The position numbers and the translations under genes are program-made. The notes under the pieces were generated by a model, which saw nothing but the letters and a program-made list of their open reading frames with translations, was not told where the DNA came from and did no database searches. Shown here in pieces: positions 11,440 through 23,061 of a stretch of DNA of 64,000 nucleotides; position 1 is the stretch's first letter, and every line of letters begins with the position of its first letter. Source of the stretch: Neonectria sp. B-13 (lineage: Eukaryota > Ascomycota > Sordariomycetes > Hypocreales > Nectriaceae); NCBI GenBank assembly GCA_002682825.1, contig NOKP01000011.1:496420-560419 (forward strand). The letters are read 5' to 3'.

Positions 11440-12060
11440 ATGGATCTGCACAACCTGACCAAAGAGCAATGCTCCGCCATCGCCCACTGGGAAATCTACG
11501 GCCAGCGCGGCCAGCGACCCCCTCACAGGGTAGCTCCATGGCACTGGAAGAACCACCCTTTCGTCAAGCCTGTCTCGGGCATCTGGCGTGCCCCTGTGGA
11601 TCCTGAGCAAGTCGCGATCCTCCTTCTCGGCTTCCTCCCCGTGCCCATCAAGAGCCTGACAGCGCCCCTCGAGCACTTGGTGCCGGGCGAAAACGCCATG
11701 TCTCATACCATGACGGGGGCGCTCACTCAGGGAGACCCGCCCGCGTCCGAGGACAAGTGGTTTGTCTACTCGGAGGGCCCCAACTACAAGGGCGAAGTGA
11801 GGGTGCACATGCATCAGAGCCTGTCGGGATACAAGCAGGTTGAGCTGCTCCTCGACGCGGGATTCGAGGCCCGCGGCATCAAAAATGAGGTAGCTTCCAT
11901 CAGGGAGATCGTCTGGGAGACTGACCCACGCAGAGCCCTCAGAGGGATGAACGCTGAGAAGGCCAAGAACGTGGCCAGAGAGGTGTGCGAACGCGTCTTG
12001 AAAACTTTGCTGGATCCTCAGAACATTCACATTCATTGTGAGAAGGTCCGGAACAACTAG
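11440..12060 (+). CDS. Uncharacterised intronless protein (206 residues)
   Basis: A single uninterrupted frame from ATG at 11440 (context CAACATGG) to TAG at 12058-12060. The product begins MDLHNLTKEQ and has charged and aromatic patches such as PWHWKNHPF and EDKWFVYSEGP, with a helical C-terminus (NAEKAKNVAREVCERVLKTLL). There is no signal peptide, membrane segment or recognised domain. Third positions are C/G-rich like the neighbouring genes, which supports real coding. A long antisense frame on the minus strand is a shadow. The CT-rich leader upstream and the tandem repeat just downstream flank it. Function unknown. Confidence 0.65.
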   Translation: MDLHNLTKEQCSAIAHWEIYGQRGQRPPHRVAPWHWKNHPFVKPVSGIWRAPVDPEQVAILLLGFLPVPIKSLTAPLEHLVPGENAMSHTMTGALTQGDPPASEDKWFVYSEGPNYKGEVRVHMHQSLSGYKQVELLLDAGFEARGIKNEVASIREIVWETDPRRALRGMNAEKAKNVAREVCERVLKTLLDPQNIHIHCEKVRNN

Positions 12061-12107
12061 GTATAGGATCGCAATGTACCTAGATGGGGAAATTGGAGGA
12101 AGAGCCT

Positions 12108-12232
12108 TGGACAGACAGAATGGCAGACAGAATGGCAGACGGAATGACAGACGGAATGGCGAACAAACAGAATGGCAGACAGACAGACAGACAGAATGGC
12201 GGGCAGACAGGCAAGACAGATTGACAGACAGA
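12108..12232. repeat. Imperfect tandem repeat built on GACAGAATGGCA / GACAGACA
   Basis: The stretch is a degenerate minisatellite of about 125 bp with the recurring element ACAGAATGGC and interspersed GACA tetramers, in the probable 3' flank of the 206-residue gene. Confidence 0.85.
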
Positions 12233-12906
12233 TTCAGCCTTACAAGGACCAATTTACCAGGTAGCTAAAGAACCAACCCCATAAAGAGGATAGCGTGCTC
12301 TTCAGCTCTTCTGAGGCGACGGCCGATGTCTAAGTTAATTCCAAGCTCATTCCATCTCGTCCGGGGTACCATAAGCGGCTGGGTGGGATGGGAAGATCGG
12401 CAATCTGCCACTAAGCCAGAGCGCTGTAACGTCGTCTTACGGGGTGGCACACTAACTCAGGGCCCGTCGAACTGTCCAATAGTATTGATCTACCAAAATC
12501 TTGACAAATTGTTCCCGGTTGTGAGGATGAAACCATCATTAGCCCCATCGTACAGAGTGTGAAATGAGAGAACAAGCGAAACCAAACAAGCAGCCGTGTA
12601 CTCCGTACAAGTGACCCAAAATCCCACCGCCACCTTGATACGAATCTCCTGTCAGTGTGCCCAGCCATGGCCCATGCCAAGGTCGCTTCCCAGCCCCATC
12701 GGATACGGGACTGGTGCGACCCCTAAGACAGCTAAATCTCCTTCTAAGGCAGCTTTATCCTCCGAGACAGCGGTTCTGTCTGACATTGTCGCCCATTGTC
12801 GCAAAGGCATCGTTTCTACCCCCGTCACCCCCGTGAGATCTGTAACCATTCCTGGGAATGCCATCCACTCTTGCCAAGACGTTGTTATTACTGGCATCGC
12901 CGTCTG
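12233..12906. other. Intergenic, 3' side of two converging genes
   Basis: About 670 bp between the plus-strand orphan gene and the end of the minus-strand CRY-DASH gene. The open frames here are short and mutually overlapping. I see no gene. Confidence 0.5.
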
Positions 12907-15180
12907 CTAGACGCGGTGACCTAGGTGCTGAGGGTGTTGGATGGGGTAAGAAGTTGGAGGATAAGGAGCCATGACAAAGGAAGGATGAGGTTGAGGGTAG
13001 GAATGAGGGCGGGGATGATGCTGAGAGTGATGTGGAGGAGGAGGGCCATGGTGAGGAAGAGGGCCATGATGAAGCTGAGGTCCAGGGTAAGGCTGATGCC
13101 CGTGGTGAGGCTGGGCGTGCTGGTGGACAAATTGCTGTGGTGACGGTGATGGAAATTCCCAACTGGCCCCTCTACCTCCAGGGCCCATCCCACCCCGTGC
13201 ATTGCCTCGCCATGGAATTCCTCGGCCACGAGCCGAACCACCACGAGGTGCTGCACTTGCCTGGGCTTTGGAACCCACGGAAGCACCACCTTCGTCCTGT
13301 TTCTCGCTGCCTGTTGGACTGGTTGCGTTCTGGTGTCCCTCTGAACCATCCCCATTCTCTGGAGATGACGACGATCCGCCGCGACGACCACCGCGACCAG
13401 TGCCTCGCCCCCATCTGTGGGGTCTGCGAGAGCCACGAGGCTTGCGATCAACATGAAACTCAATCTTTTTGATAGGATCGGTAACCATGACATCATCCAA
13501 AAGCCCAAACTTTTCAAGCTCCTCTGTATCAGTGGTCCACACCTGAAATACATTCTCCAGCTTTTCAAAGTGTTTGACTTCGGGGACCCAAGCACGGACA
13601 AATCGACCATTGTTATCATAATCAAAAGCCTGTTTGATTGGGTTGAAAATGCGAGCATCTCCTCTAGGGTCATTGCCCACTCCGGCCACGTACTGCCAGT
13701 TGGCCCAGTTGGAAGAGACATCGTAGTCGATCAACATGCTCTCATACCACTCTGCTCCATAGCGCCAGTCGATACCGAGATGTTTGGATAAAAAGCTGGC
13801 GACGTTCTGTCGAGCCCGGTTCGATGTGTATCCGGTGTGGTATAGCTCTCGTTGAGAGGCATCAATGAGGCCCATGCCGGTGTTTCCCTGGAGAAATCGA
13901 TCAAGAATCTGCTGAATCTTGCCAGGTGGCGGATCTTGGTCCACGCCTGCCTTGTTTTCATCGGTCGTCTTCCAATCTTTGTTGCACTGATCTCCTCCCT
14001 TGAAGCCTGAAACCTGAAACAGACGGGAGCCAAACTTCATTGTGCAAAGGCGCATGTAATCTCTCCACAAGAGTTCGAAGCGCACAGCTTTGGTGCCTTC
14101 ATTTTCACCCCTGTTGAATCCGATAGACTTGGCATAAGCTGGGTCAATGCCATTCTCAAGCTTCAACAGCTCCTCGTGAATTTGACGAGCAGTGATACAG
14201 CCCGTGGCAAGGTAGCCAGACAGTTTTGTGCTGTAATCAAGGCCCACAAGCCCGTTGCGAGTTTCCTGGTAGTAGACCATGCCGCCGTGTTTCACCAGAT
14301 GGAACACTCGGGCCCAGGCATGGCTCTCCCCGCCCTTGAACGGGTGGGCAGACTTAGCGTTGAGAGGGTAGACGGGGGGTTGAGTGAGGATGTTTTTGAG
14401 GGGTTGAAGAAGTCGAGATTCGAAATCCTCGTAGGTGCTGGATGTCACAAATGGCGACTTCTGGGGAGGCATCCAAGTCGAAGGTGGAAGCGGCGGTAAT
14501 GATGCGACCCTAGGACGAGGCAAGGACGGTCGTGGTCGGTCCCGAAGAGGCTCTTGAGTCTTGCGATAGGTGGTGAAGATGTCTGGAAGCTCTTGAGGAT
14601 TCTTCAGTCTTGTATCGCGGCTGTGACACGAAGTGGTGGTTAGTGTCTAATTAAGACTGAGATTTGGAGAAGCTTACTCGTCAATGTAGTATTTCTCGTC
14701 TGGCCATAGTTTGAAGCCGATGTTGTTTGTAGAGCATGCGATTGAAACAGCTTTCTGATCATGTTCCTCCTCGACGGACTGATCCTCAGTCATCCACACC
14801 GCACCGACAGAGTTGTCTGAGCCTTTGAGAGAGTCGACAATGCTTGTCACGACCTCAGAAAAGTTCCCAACCCGCAGGACGAGTCCGCTTTCCAAAGACT
14901 CCAAAGATGTCTTCAAGTCCCAAATAGACTGGGCAAGGAACTTGGCTCGGTGGGGGCCACATCTCCAGAACTTACCAACCTTGCTTAGGGCTGGGGGGTA
15001 CGGGGACTCTTCACCCTCGGCGAGGAAGCCTGAGACCTCGATCTGATGGGGCGGCAGGACGAAGACAGGTAAGAAATGGGTGAAGCCATGTTTCCTGGTG
15101 GCTAAATGATGGAGAATGGGATTGTCGGCGACCCTAAGGTCGCGGCGGACGAGGTAGACTAGAACCTTGCCGGCAGACAT
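12907..15180 (-). CDS. cryD: CRY-DASH cryptochrome/photolyase with RGG- and His/Pro-rich C-terminal tail
   Basis: Predicted 738-residue flavoprotein from exons 15180-14678 and 14620-12907. Residues 4-175 form the photolyase antenna domain (YLVRRDLRVADNP). The FAD-binding domain spans about 270-515: GLDYSTKLSGYLATGCITARQI, the LLWRDYMRL helix, FLQGNTGMGLIDASQRELYHTGYTSNRARQNVASFL, the WYESMLIDYDVSSNWANWQY segment and FNPIKQAFDYDNNGRFVRAWVPE. These match DASH-type proteins, which bind MTHF and FAD, repair CPDs in single-stranded DNA and modulate blue-light responses in fungi. From about residue 558 the protein adds a tail of roughly 180 residues: an Arg/Gly-rich part (RGRGIPWRGNARGGMGPGGRG), then a His/Pro/Gln-rich end. 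The tail is continuous in one exon with the core. RNA binding is inferred from its RGG composition. Confidence 0.93.
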
Positions 15181-18100
15181 GGCTAATAAGTGAGACCGTT
15201 GGACAGATTCAGAAGATGATTGGGCCGGTTGAGGATCCGATGAAGGAAGGATATCGTGTCTGGACGGAACCAGGAGAGAAGAGTTGTGGCGGGCTGAAGT
15301 GAGTCGGATTGGGGGCGGTCGAGGTGCTTTCTGAACAAGGACTCCAGTATCAGGGTAATTAACTCCCTGGGATGGCCTAGACGCAGCAGGACGGCAGTAG
15401 CAGAGCCTCGTTAGACGGAGGGTGGGCGCCGGGGAGGGCTCGGGATATAAGGACTGTGGGTCGACACAGCTAGGGCAGTGTCTATGTCGTCAGACGGCCG
15501 CAGGTGAAGGTGCGCTTAGGGTGTCGTGAGGGAGGGTGGTATGCGGTAGGCGGCCAGATGGATCTCAGATCTAGCGTCTGCAGCTGTTCCTTGCGCAGGC
15601 GGAGAACTAGGGGAGCTGGGAGGCGGAGACTGCCGTTGCTCTCACAGTTGCGGGAGACTGGTGACGTGTGTTGGAGCCTTTAAGGTCTTGGAAGTGGATA
15701 TGATGATGTTGAGATTTGAATCCAAGGGGCCAAGGTGCGGATTCTAGAGCCTTTAGAGCGTCTCGGTTCTCGCACTGACGAGCTTGAGGTTGTGAGGGTG
15801 GGGGACAACAGGGGATTCTTGAGCGCAGATGGACCGCAACAGATGTATAATGTTGACGAAGGAGATTTCTGGGGTGTTGCGCTTGCGAAGAAGATAGAAA
15901 CGGAGAACTGAAGAGCTGGAGGACTGGGAATCAACAGTATTCAATCCAGCGGGGTAGTGTCGTCTAGATCCAAATCCAATTCAAAGTTTCTCAGAAGACT
16001 CGATGATGCTGGGACCTTAGCCACCGACGACGAGATTCTAGGGCAAAATAGTCCGTAGCTAGCTGGCTTGCGGATCGGGGGTTTATGAAGGAGGAAATTC
16101 TCAGCAAGTTGCAGGCGAGAGCAATGTTGATGAACTTGGGGACGAGAGAGAGGAGACGCGAATCCATGACCTCTGGCAGCCCGGAGCAGGAGCCCAGGCC
16201 CCATGGCCGGACAAGAAGCAACGGCATAGCGATGGGCTGTGGTTCACGATGGAGGTTGATTTCGATGCCCACGACACCACCATGTGTCTGGAGATCGGAC
16301 CAAGCACGGGAGGTTTAGCGTACAGGGGGTCGATGACAAGGGTGCTCGAGGGTAGTCTAGCAGGGAAGGAGGGCCCGGTATGCGCCACGGTGCCTACCAG
16401 TGCCTGCCAGTACCCACTTCTACGAACATGGTACAAAAGCCCAGACCAGTTGAGGGGGCAGGGGCGTTACAGGGGGGGATCGTTGACCCGTTGGTGGGTA
16501 AGACGGGCCACGCTCCCGGGACGATAGATGATGGATTCAGTTGCGGGATGGATGGATGATGATGACTGAATCACCGAGCGCTGGATCACCCAGTGAATGG
16601 ACGGCGCGATGAGAAGTCACCTGGAGCAACTTGGGAGGCAATCCATGGTCATGGGCATGGTACGTCTCTATTCGTAGGGACAGGCACACACATACATCCA
16701 CGCCGAGTAGTACTTTTATTGCAGTATGCAGTCGCCTTGTTGCTCAATCACACCCAGCCCATTGGCTCCCGGCTCCCATTCTGCGTCGTAATCTTCCTAC
16801 TAGATTGGCATCGGGATGTAAGGCCATGGCGTTTCATTCCATTGCGGCGACACCTTGTAACGTGGGCTGTGTCGGCACCGTATCGCCGCCCGCTTCACCC
16901 TCGGTTTGTTTGATCTTCACCGTCGACATATTACATCATGATAAATTTTACCTCCGAATCCAGGGTCGAATGGGGCCGCCTCACTTTTCTCCTGTTGCAA
17001 ACGGTTCTCCCCCACAGGGCTTTTAGCCAGGGGTCTTCTATCGATCGGCGTTGCACGACTGCAGATGGACTGATGCGGATGCGATGCAGGCCAACGGGTA
17101 TCGACATTGACCATCGGGGGAACTGCCACGGGACCCTTGAAAACACACGCACTAACGGTCTAACAGTAGCACGTTTTGCACGTTTACCCATCCTGTGATG
17201 AAGCCTGGCGACTAATACGTCGTGCAGTGTGTTTGAATATGCTTCACGACCACAGCTCCAGCCATGGTTGCCCTGTTTAGAAAATCTAGAAAGTTCCTAA
17301 TTCACTGCCCGAGCGGCGTCTATCAGGGCTACGCCCCACCTAGGTACAACTGCACAGAGGGTGCAAACCGAGTCGCTGACCCACGATCGCGACCGTCGCA
17401 CTACATACCGCCCGCCACTTCAAATCGAGGCTACCGTCTCGTTAGTGGCTCCTCGAGTCCTAGGGGTCTTGTGCCGCTATCCACTCCACAACCACGAGCG
17501 CCGCCTGAAATATCAAAGCCTCGATTTTCAACCACAACGCCTCTTCTTTGTGATCGTGGACATTGCGCCTTACTTTGCTTTGCCTGCTTGGTGATCTAGA
17601 CCCAGGCTGTTTCGCCATTTAAATGAAGTACCCGGTTACTTGCCCCATCCGGGCTGCCATGATTACTGATCAGCCCGCCCTGTAACAGCCCCGCCTCACC
17701 AGAATCGATTTCCGACAGAAAGTGGTGCGCCCTGTTTCCTCTCGTCTCTTCTCTCAGTGGCTCTTCCAGCGTGTCTCGACCCCGCTCTGTACAATTCCCT
17801 TCTCTCCCTACCTAAATACCTGAACACGGACGTTGTCTATCGGCAAAGCGCGGTCTATCCCCCAAGGCCTCTGTTCTCGACCTTGACACTTTGCTCGGTG
17901 AACTTCTCATTGTGCCAAATGTAATGGCTTCAGGTCGGTGAAATCGAGGCAATGCAATGACGGCCACGACCTTTTACGAGACATCATCAAACGCCACTAT
18001 CTCCACGTTAAGACGTTTCCTTGACTCTGCCACTTTCAAGCCATGGACAAATGAACTTCCTCTCAACCCACCCTCAAGACAAGGCCCTACGATCCCCGGC

Positions 18101-20723
18101 CTAGAGATCGATGACAACGAGTGTTGAATATGCAGATATTGAACGATGAATGTCACTGATGCATCCTGTCCCGCGCCTACGAGATGGAGACGGTGACGAT
18201 CCCTCGTTACCGGACGAGTCAACACGCAGCGCCATGACCTACATGTGATCCCGGAGATGACTTGATGTCGATTTGATTTGTCGGGATCTTAACTCACCTA
18301 CGGTTGGCTGGCCTCTGACAGGTATAACCATTCGGGCGCAAGCTGTCTTCGGGACCCTGCAAAAACTCATTCTCTCCTCGCCCGCTCTCAGATAGGTAGA
18401 CCTCACAATCGGTCGTTCTTCCACAGCCGCACTAGACTCGAGCTTATTCTACTAGCTCTCCAAGGGTTAAGGAAGCTAGTAGCGTTGACAAACTTGAACA
18501 AAAGATATATATTGCAGTCGAGACCATCTTCGCCTCGTTTCGAGTTGCTACCACCATCAAGCAACCACCATAATCCTGTGACCGAGTCCACTGGGGACCC
18601 CCACAAACGCCCAATGCTTCCCCACGTTTGAGCGGCTGGCCCAAAAGAGGGGTTCCGTACGCACGCTTCCTGTCGCGACCTCCGGGTACTGTACCAATGT
18701 CTTGATCACGGGCCATCGATGCAAAGCAACGTGTATTACGTCTGAGCGCCCAGAACAAGCCCGATAGCTGAAAACCCTCCATCACACCGATATACTCTTG
18801 ATGTTGTATGGACTGCAGACTGGCCTCGAGCGATTGGTCGAGTCCCTCCTATCAACTCAGAGGCGCAGATCGCTGGAGCCCTCAAAAAGCAAGCCGGGCC
18901 GACTCGAGCTGAGAACTATGAAAAAGCATTTCTTCTTCCGTTTGGAGGAGAGGTTCGATCTCTGATGCTGTGAGCCTATGGAATATCGCCATTGCCTTCC
19001 TGCTGATCGGATAAATATACAGTCTCTCGAATGTGTAAGACAAGGCCGACGACCCTCAGCTGATATGCCCAGAAGTCTCAGAAGTGCCAGCTACTCACAA
19101 AGTACATCAAATAGCTGGACTTGTCAACTTTCTGGTATTTATGTACGAAATACATACAGCCTGGTCAACTTTGCTTCGGTGACCCTCATGCGCTTGCTGC
19201 CTATCCCGGGGCACATACTCGGATCAAGACCGAACCCAACCCCGTGGTCTTCGGCCGGTATCCGGTACTTTACATGGCAGATCTCCCCGAGAGTACCTTC
19301 TTGATAGGCTACAGAGTCTTTGGTGCTTCTTAATTCTTCACCGGACTGGCTACTGGGTAGTGTCTGGTTTTTCACAGCTTCATCTTTAAAGCCCCGGTAG
19401 GTCGCGTCGTGCCACTCAACAGTGAAGTTGGTCGCCGAACATTTTTTCCCGAGGTTCATCAGCAGACCACGGCTTGACTCGCCCGATATGCCGCACGAAA
19501 TCAAACACCGACGGAGCACTCACAAATGCTTTCGGAGGTCGGATGGGCGTTCGTATGTCCGGCCACCTTCTCCGAGCGCCGGGCAACGGCGAGCCATGAC
19601 CATGCCGACGACCTCGGGGGCGGAGGAGCGGACCCCGGATTTTTTGGGTGCACGATCGGCTCTAGGCCCACGCACCCAGTGGGGATCCATCCTGAAGGAG
19701 GGGAACCTGGGGTAGGACTCTAGGGGATTAACGCGGTGACGTTGGCAGGTCTGGCCTGTTCAGTGTCAATTGATGACCTCGTGGGCATGATGAATGACGT
19801 CTAAGATGGGACATATAGGAAAGCAATGGGGTTTAATCACACATGAGCCATTGTGTTTTAAATACGACCTGATATATTTTGGTCCCTTTGAATTGGAGTT
19901 GGCCTAGTTGGAGATCGGTAAAAGGACTGTCCAGACTCCAATACCGCAGGGCCCATTACCTCGGTTCGAACAAGTTACCCAACCCAACCCCCAACAGCTG
20001 ACAGTTTTCATTGAGGGTGTGCTGAAAACCCTGAAGAAGATAAGATGCACAGTGGTTCGAGGCTGTTATAGACCATCACCACGGGTGATATTTAGAGCCC
20101 ATTCAAGTGATGCTGGTCGGCATTGATTAAATAGCTAGAACATGGTCAAGCAGAGATTTTCCTACACGACAGAGTCCAACACGCTGTCATTGACTGCCAC
20201 GTCCAATTCAAATCCAATGCCAGATCTAATGTCGTATCCTGCCATGAAGCTTTGCACGAACGGCATCTTTCGGTAAACTCGCAGCCTCAATTCGATAGAT
20301 TGTAGACCAATGCAAAGCGACATCGGGCGTGCTCCTCTTTCCTCCCCCTTTCCCCTCACGTCAAACCTGAAAAGGCCACTTTACCCCATTCCCACAAAGC
20401 GACAATGGCCACCGCCAGGTCCCCGGCGCCAATCTCACATTCCAATTCCCCCATCACGGCGCGAGCTTGGCGGTTGGGGTTGCCAGCAGGGACCGGCGGC
20501 TAGCCGAGGGTAGCTTCGCGGTAAGCCACGGCAAAGCATTTCCCCTACAGCCGAGCGCAATAAATACAATCTCGCCAGAAGCTCCCCAGGGTGTTGCACC
20601 GTTGTGGTCTCGACGAACACTGTGATACCCCCTCCCCCCTTCTTCTCTCCTCCCTCCTCCCTTGCATCATTCTTCACGGGCGTCAAGAGGAAAGAGATTC
20701 CCGCGAATTCTTCCAAAAGAGCC
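15181..20723. other. Long region (about 5.5 kb) without a supported gene
   Basis: Open frames here are all under about 130 codons, overlap in several frames, and show neither recognisable domains nor consistent splice-joined extensions. No tRNA or 5S rRNA was recognised. The left end should carry the cryD promoter and the right end the methylcitrate dehydratase promoter, where C/T-rich runs occur near 20620-20680. The longest odd frame is on the minus strand at 19139-19519 (126 codons), with no recognised family. The rest appears to be non-coding spacer, perhaps with unannotated non-coding RNA. Confidence 0.5.
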
Positions 20724-22542
20724 ATGTCTGCCGCCGTCAATCGGGGTCTCCGGACAGCCACCAAGCATCTGCGCATCCAGCCCCGGGCCCTTCGTGTCGC
20801 CGCACCCCTCGTGGCCCGCTCAGGCTCGGCCTCCATCGGCACCGCTCGCTCAGCGACTCCCGCTTCCTACAGCGCTTTCTCAACATCTGCTGCCCGATCC
20901 TCAGGAGCGCCCACCATGTCGTCCCAGGCCCGCGAATACGATCCCGAGATCAAGGACATTGCCGACTACGTCGCCAACAAGCCCATTGACTCGGAGCTTG
21001 CTGTAAGTTTTCCTCTATTGTTGTGTCTCGTCGCGTGTCGAAAAAAGTATGCCCCGCGAGAGATGAAGCTCGGCTACCCCGCCACGATACATGATCACAA
21101 CCCCGCCCGTTTGGAAGACGTTCGCAGCTGACAAAATTCCCTTCAAACAGTTCGACACTGCTCGATGGATCCTCATGGACACCCTCGGCTGCGGCCTTGA
21201 GGGCCTGAGGTTCAAGGAGTGCGCCAAGCTCCTGGGCCCTATCGTCCCTGGTACCATCGTCCCCAACGGCCCCAAGGTCCCTGGAACCCCCTTCCAGCTG
21301 GATCCCGTCAACGCCGCCTTCAACATCGGTGCCATGATCCGATGGCTCGACTTCAACGACTGCTGGCTGGCCGCCGAGTGGGGTCACCCCTCGGACAACC
21401 TGGGTGCCATCCTCGCCGTCGCCGACTGGATCAACCGAACCAACAAGGCCGGTGGCAACATGGCTGGCGGCAAGATTTTCACCGTCAAGGACGTCCTCGA
21501 GGGCATGATCAAGGCCCACGAGATCCAGGGCTGCCTGGCCCTCCTCAACTCGTTCAACAAGGTCGGTCTCGACCATGTCGTCCTCGTCAAGGTCGCCTCC
21601 ACCGCCGTCGTCTCCAAGATGCTCGGCCTCAGCGAGAAGCAGATTGCCGACGCCGTCACCCAGGCGTGGGTCGATGGCCAGAGCCTGCGAACCTACCGCC
21701 ACACCCCCAACACCATGTCCCGAAAGTCGTGGGCTGCCGGTGATGCTTGCCAGCGCGCCGTCAACCTGGCTCTCAAGGTCATGAAGGGCGAGCAGGGCGT
21801 CCCCACCGTCCTCTCTGCCCCCGTCTGGGGTTTCTACGACGTCCTCTTTAAGGGCAAGAAGTTCGAGTTCCAGCGCCCCTACGGCAGCTACGTCATGGAG
21901 AACGTTCTCTTCAAGGTCTCGTACCCTGCTGAGTTCCACTCCCAGACCGCCGTCGAGGCCTCGGAGAAGATTCACCACCTTCTCAAGGCCCAGGGCAAGT
22001 CGGCCGCCGACATTAAGGCTATCACCTGCCGAACCCACGAGGCCTGCATCCGCATCATCGACAAGCAGTTCAAGGCCATGGACAACTTTGCCGACCGCGA
22101 CCACTGCATTCAGTACATGGCCGCCACCATGCTCGTCTTCGGCCGCCTCGAGGCTACCGACTACGTCGACGGCAGTGAGGCTGCCACCTCTCCCCTGGTC
22201 GAGTCGCTGCGCCAGAAGATCAAGTGTGTCGAGGACCCCCAGTTCACCAAAGACTACCACAACCCCAGCCTGCGCACCATCTCCAACGCGCTGACCGTCG
22301 AGCTCAATGACGGCACCGTCCTGGAGGAAGTGTCCGTCGAGGCTCCCCTGGGCCACCGTCTCCGCCGCGAGGAGGCCAAGCCCGTCATCCTGCAGAAGTA
22401 CGAGCGCCACCTGGGCCCTCACTACCCCAAGGCCAGGGTGAATGAGCTGGTTGAGCTTGCCAAGGACCCCAAGAGGCTCGAGGCCATGTCGGTGGACGAG
22501 TACGTCGACCTGTACACTGTCGAGTCGAGCAAGTTTTTGTAA
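20724..22542 (+). CDS. 2-methylcitrate dehydratase, mitochondrial (MmgE/PrpD family)
   Basis: Predicted 556-residue protein from exons 20724-21002 and 21151-22542. The N-terminal ~65 residues are Arg/Ala/Ser-rich and nearly free of acidic residues, a mitochondrial presequence. The mature part is a full-length PrpD enzyme: DTLGCGLEGLRF, AAFNIGAMIRWLDFNDCWLAAEWGHPSDNLGAILAVADW, HEIQGCLALLNSFNKVGLDHVVLVK, DGQSLRTYRHTPNTMSRKSWAAGDA and AITCRTHEACIRIIDK. It dehydrates 2-methylcitrate to 2-methyl-cis-aconitate in the methylcitrate cycle, which detoxifies propionyl-CoA; location and role come from the family. Coding sequence is strongly C-biased at third positions, suggesting high expression, and this also creates a long antisense frame. 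No other methylcitrate-cycle gene is nearby. Confidence 0.95.
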
Positions 22543-23061
22543 AAGGCGAATGTCACCAAAGTGGCTTAGATGTTAAATCAATATGAACAACAGTGAATCA
22601 AATCTGCAGGTCTTTCTAAGTGATATTGAAGAACGATGCCGTTCGTAGCGTTGACGCTGCTATACGAGAAAGAATCGTTCGTGACTGGTCGGGTTTTCGG
22701 TGTTGGTCGGGAACGACGGCAGCGGGGCGCCCGGGGTGGCTCCACGCGGCTGCACCGCCTCAGTCGATCCCGCTTTACTGAGGAGATTAGGCCTCTTGGG
22801 GCCTTGGAATAGCCCGAATGTTGGTACCAACCGCCATGTCGTCGCAGCGTTCGCCCCAACCCAACACTTTCTCATCCCATCTTCATTCGCTCTGTTGTCA
22901 CCGTTAATCTCGCTCGACACCGCTGCCGTTTCAGATTCCATCCTTCTTGCTACGGGGCAGAAGCCGACTGAGAACTTCTATTCTCCTTCTCCCACCAAAC
23001 ATCGCCGCCTGGCACTCCATTCACAGCCATCGCCAGCCGTTACCAGCCATCAACAGCAACC
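22543..23061. other. Intergenic/5' UTR region
   Basis: About 520 bp between two plus-strand genes. The second half (22860-23060) is pyrimidine- and CA-rich and probably forms the promoter and 5' leader of the SH3 protein gene. No further exon is supported. Confidence 0.5.

Noticed and set aside
12921..13721. 266-codon minus-strand frame overlapping cryD
   Set aside because: An out-of-frame reading of the CRY-DASH tail; the in-frame product continues the FAD domain.
19960..20000. GGTTCGAAC resembling a tRNA T-loop
   Set aside because: No acceptor stem, D-arm or anticodon arm could be placed around it. The same holds for similar strings near 46790 and 35600.
20950..22422. 490-codon open frame on the minus strand
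   Set aside because: It is antisense to the methylcitrate dehydratase coding exon. Strong C bias at third positions keeps the opposite frame open; its translation is V/L/G/D-rich without domains.
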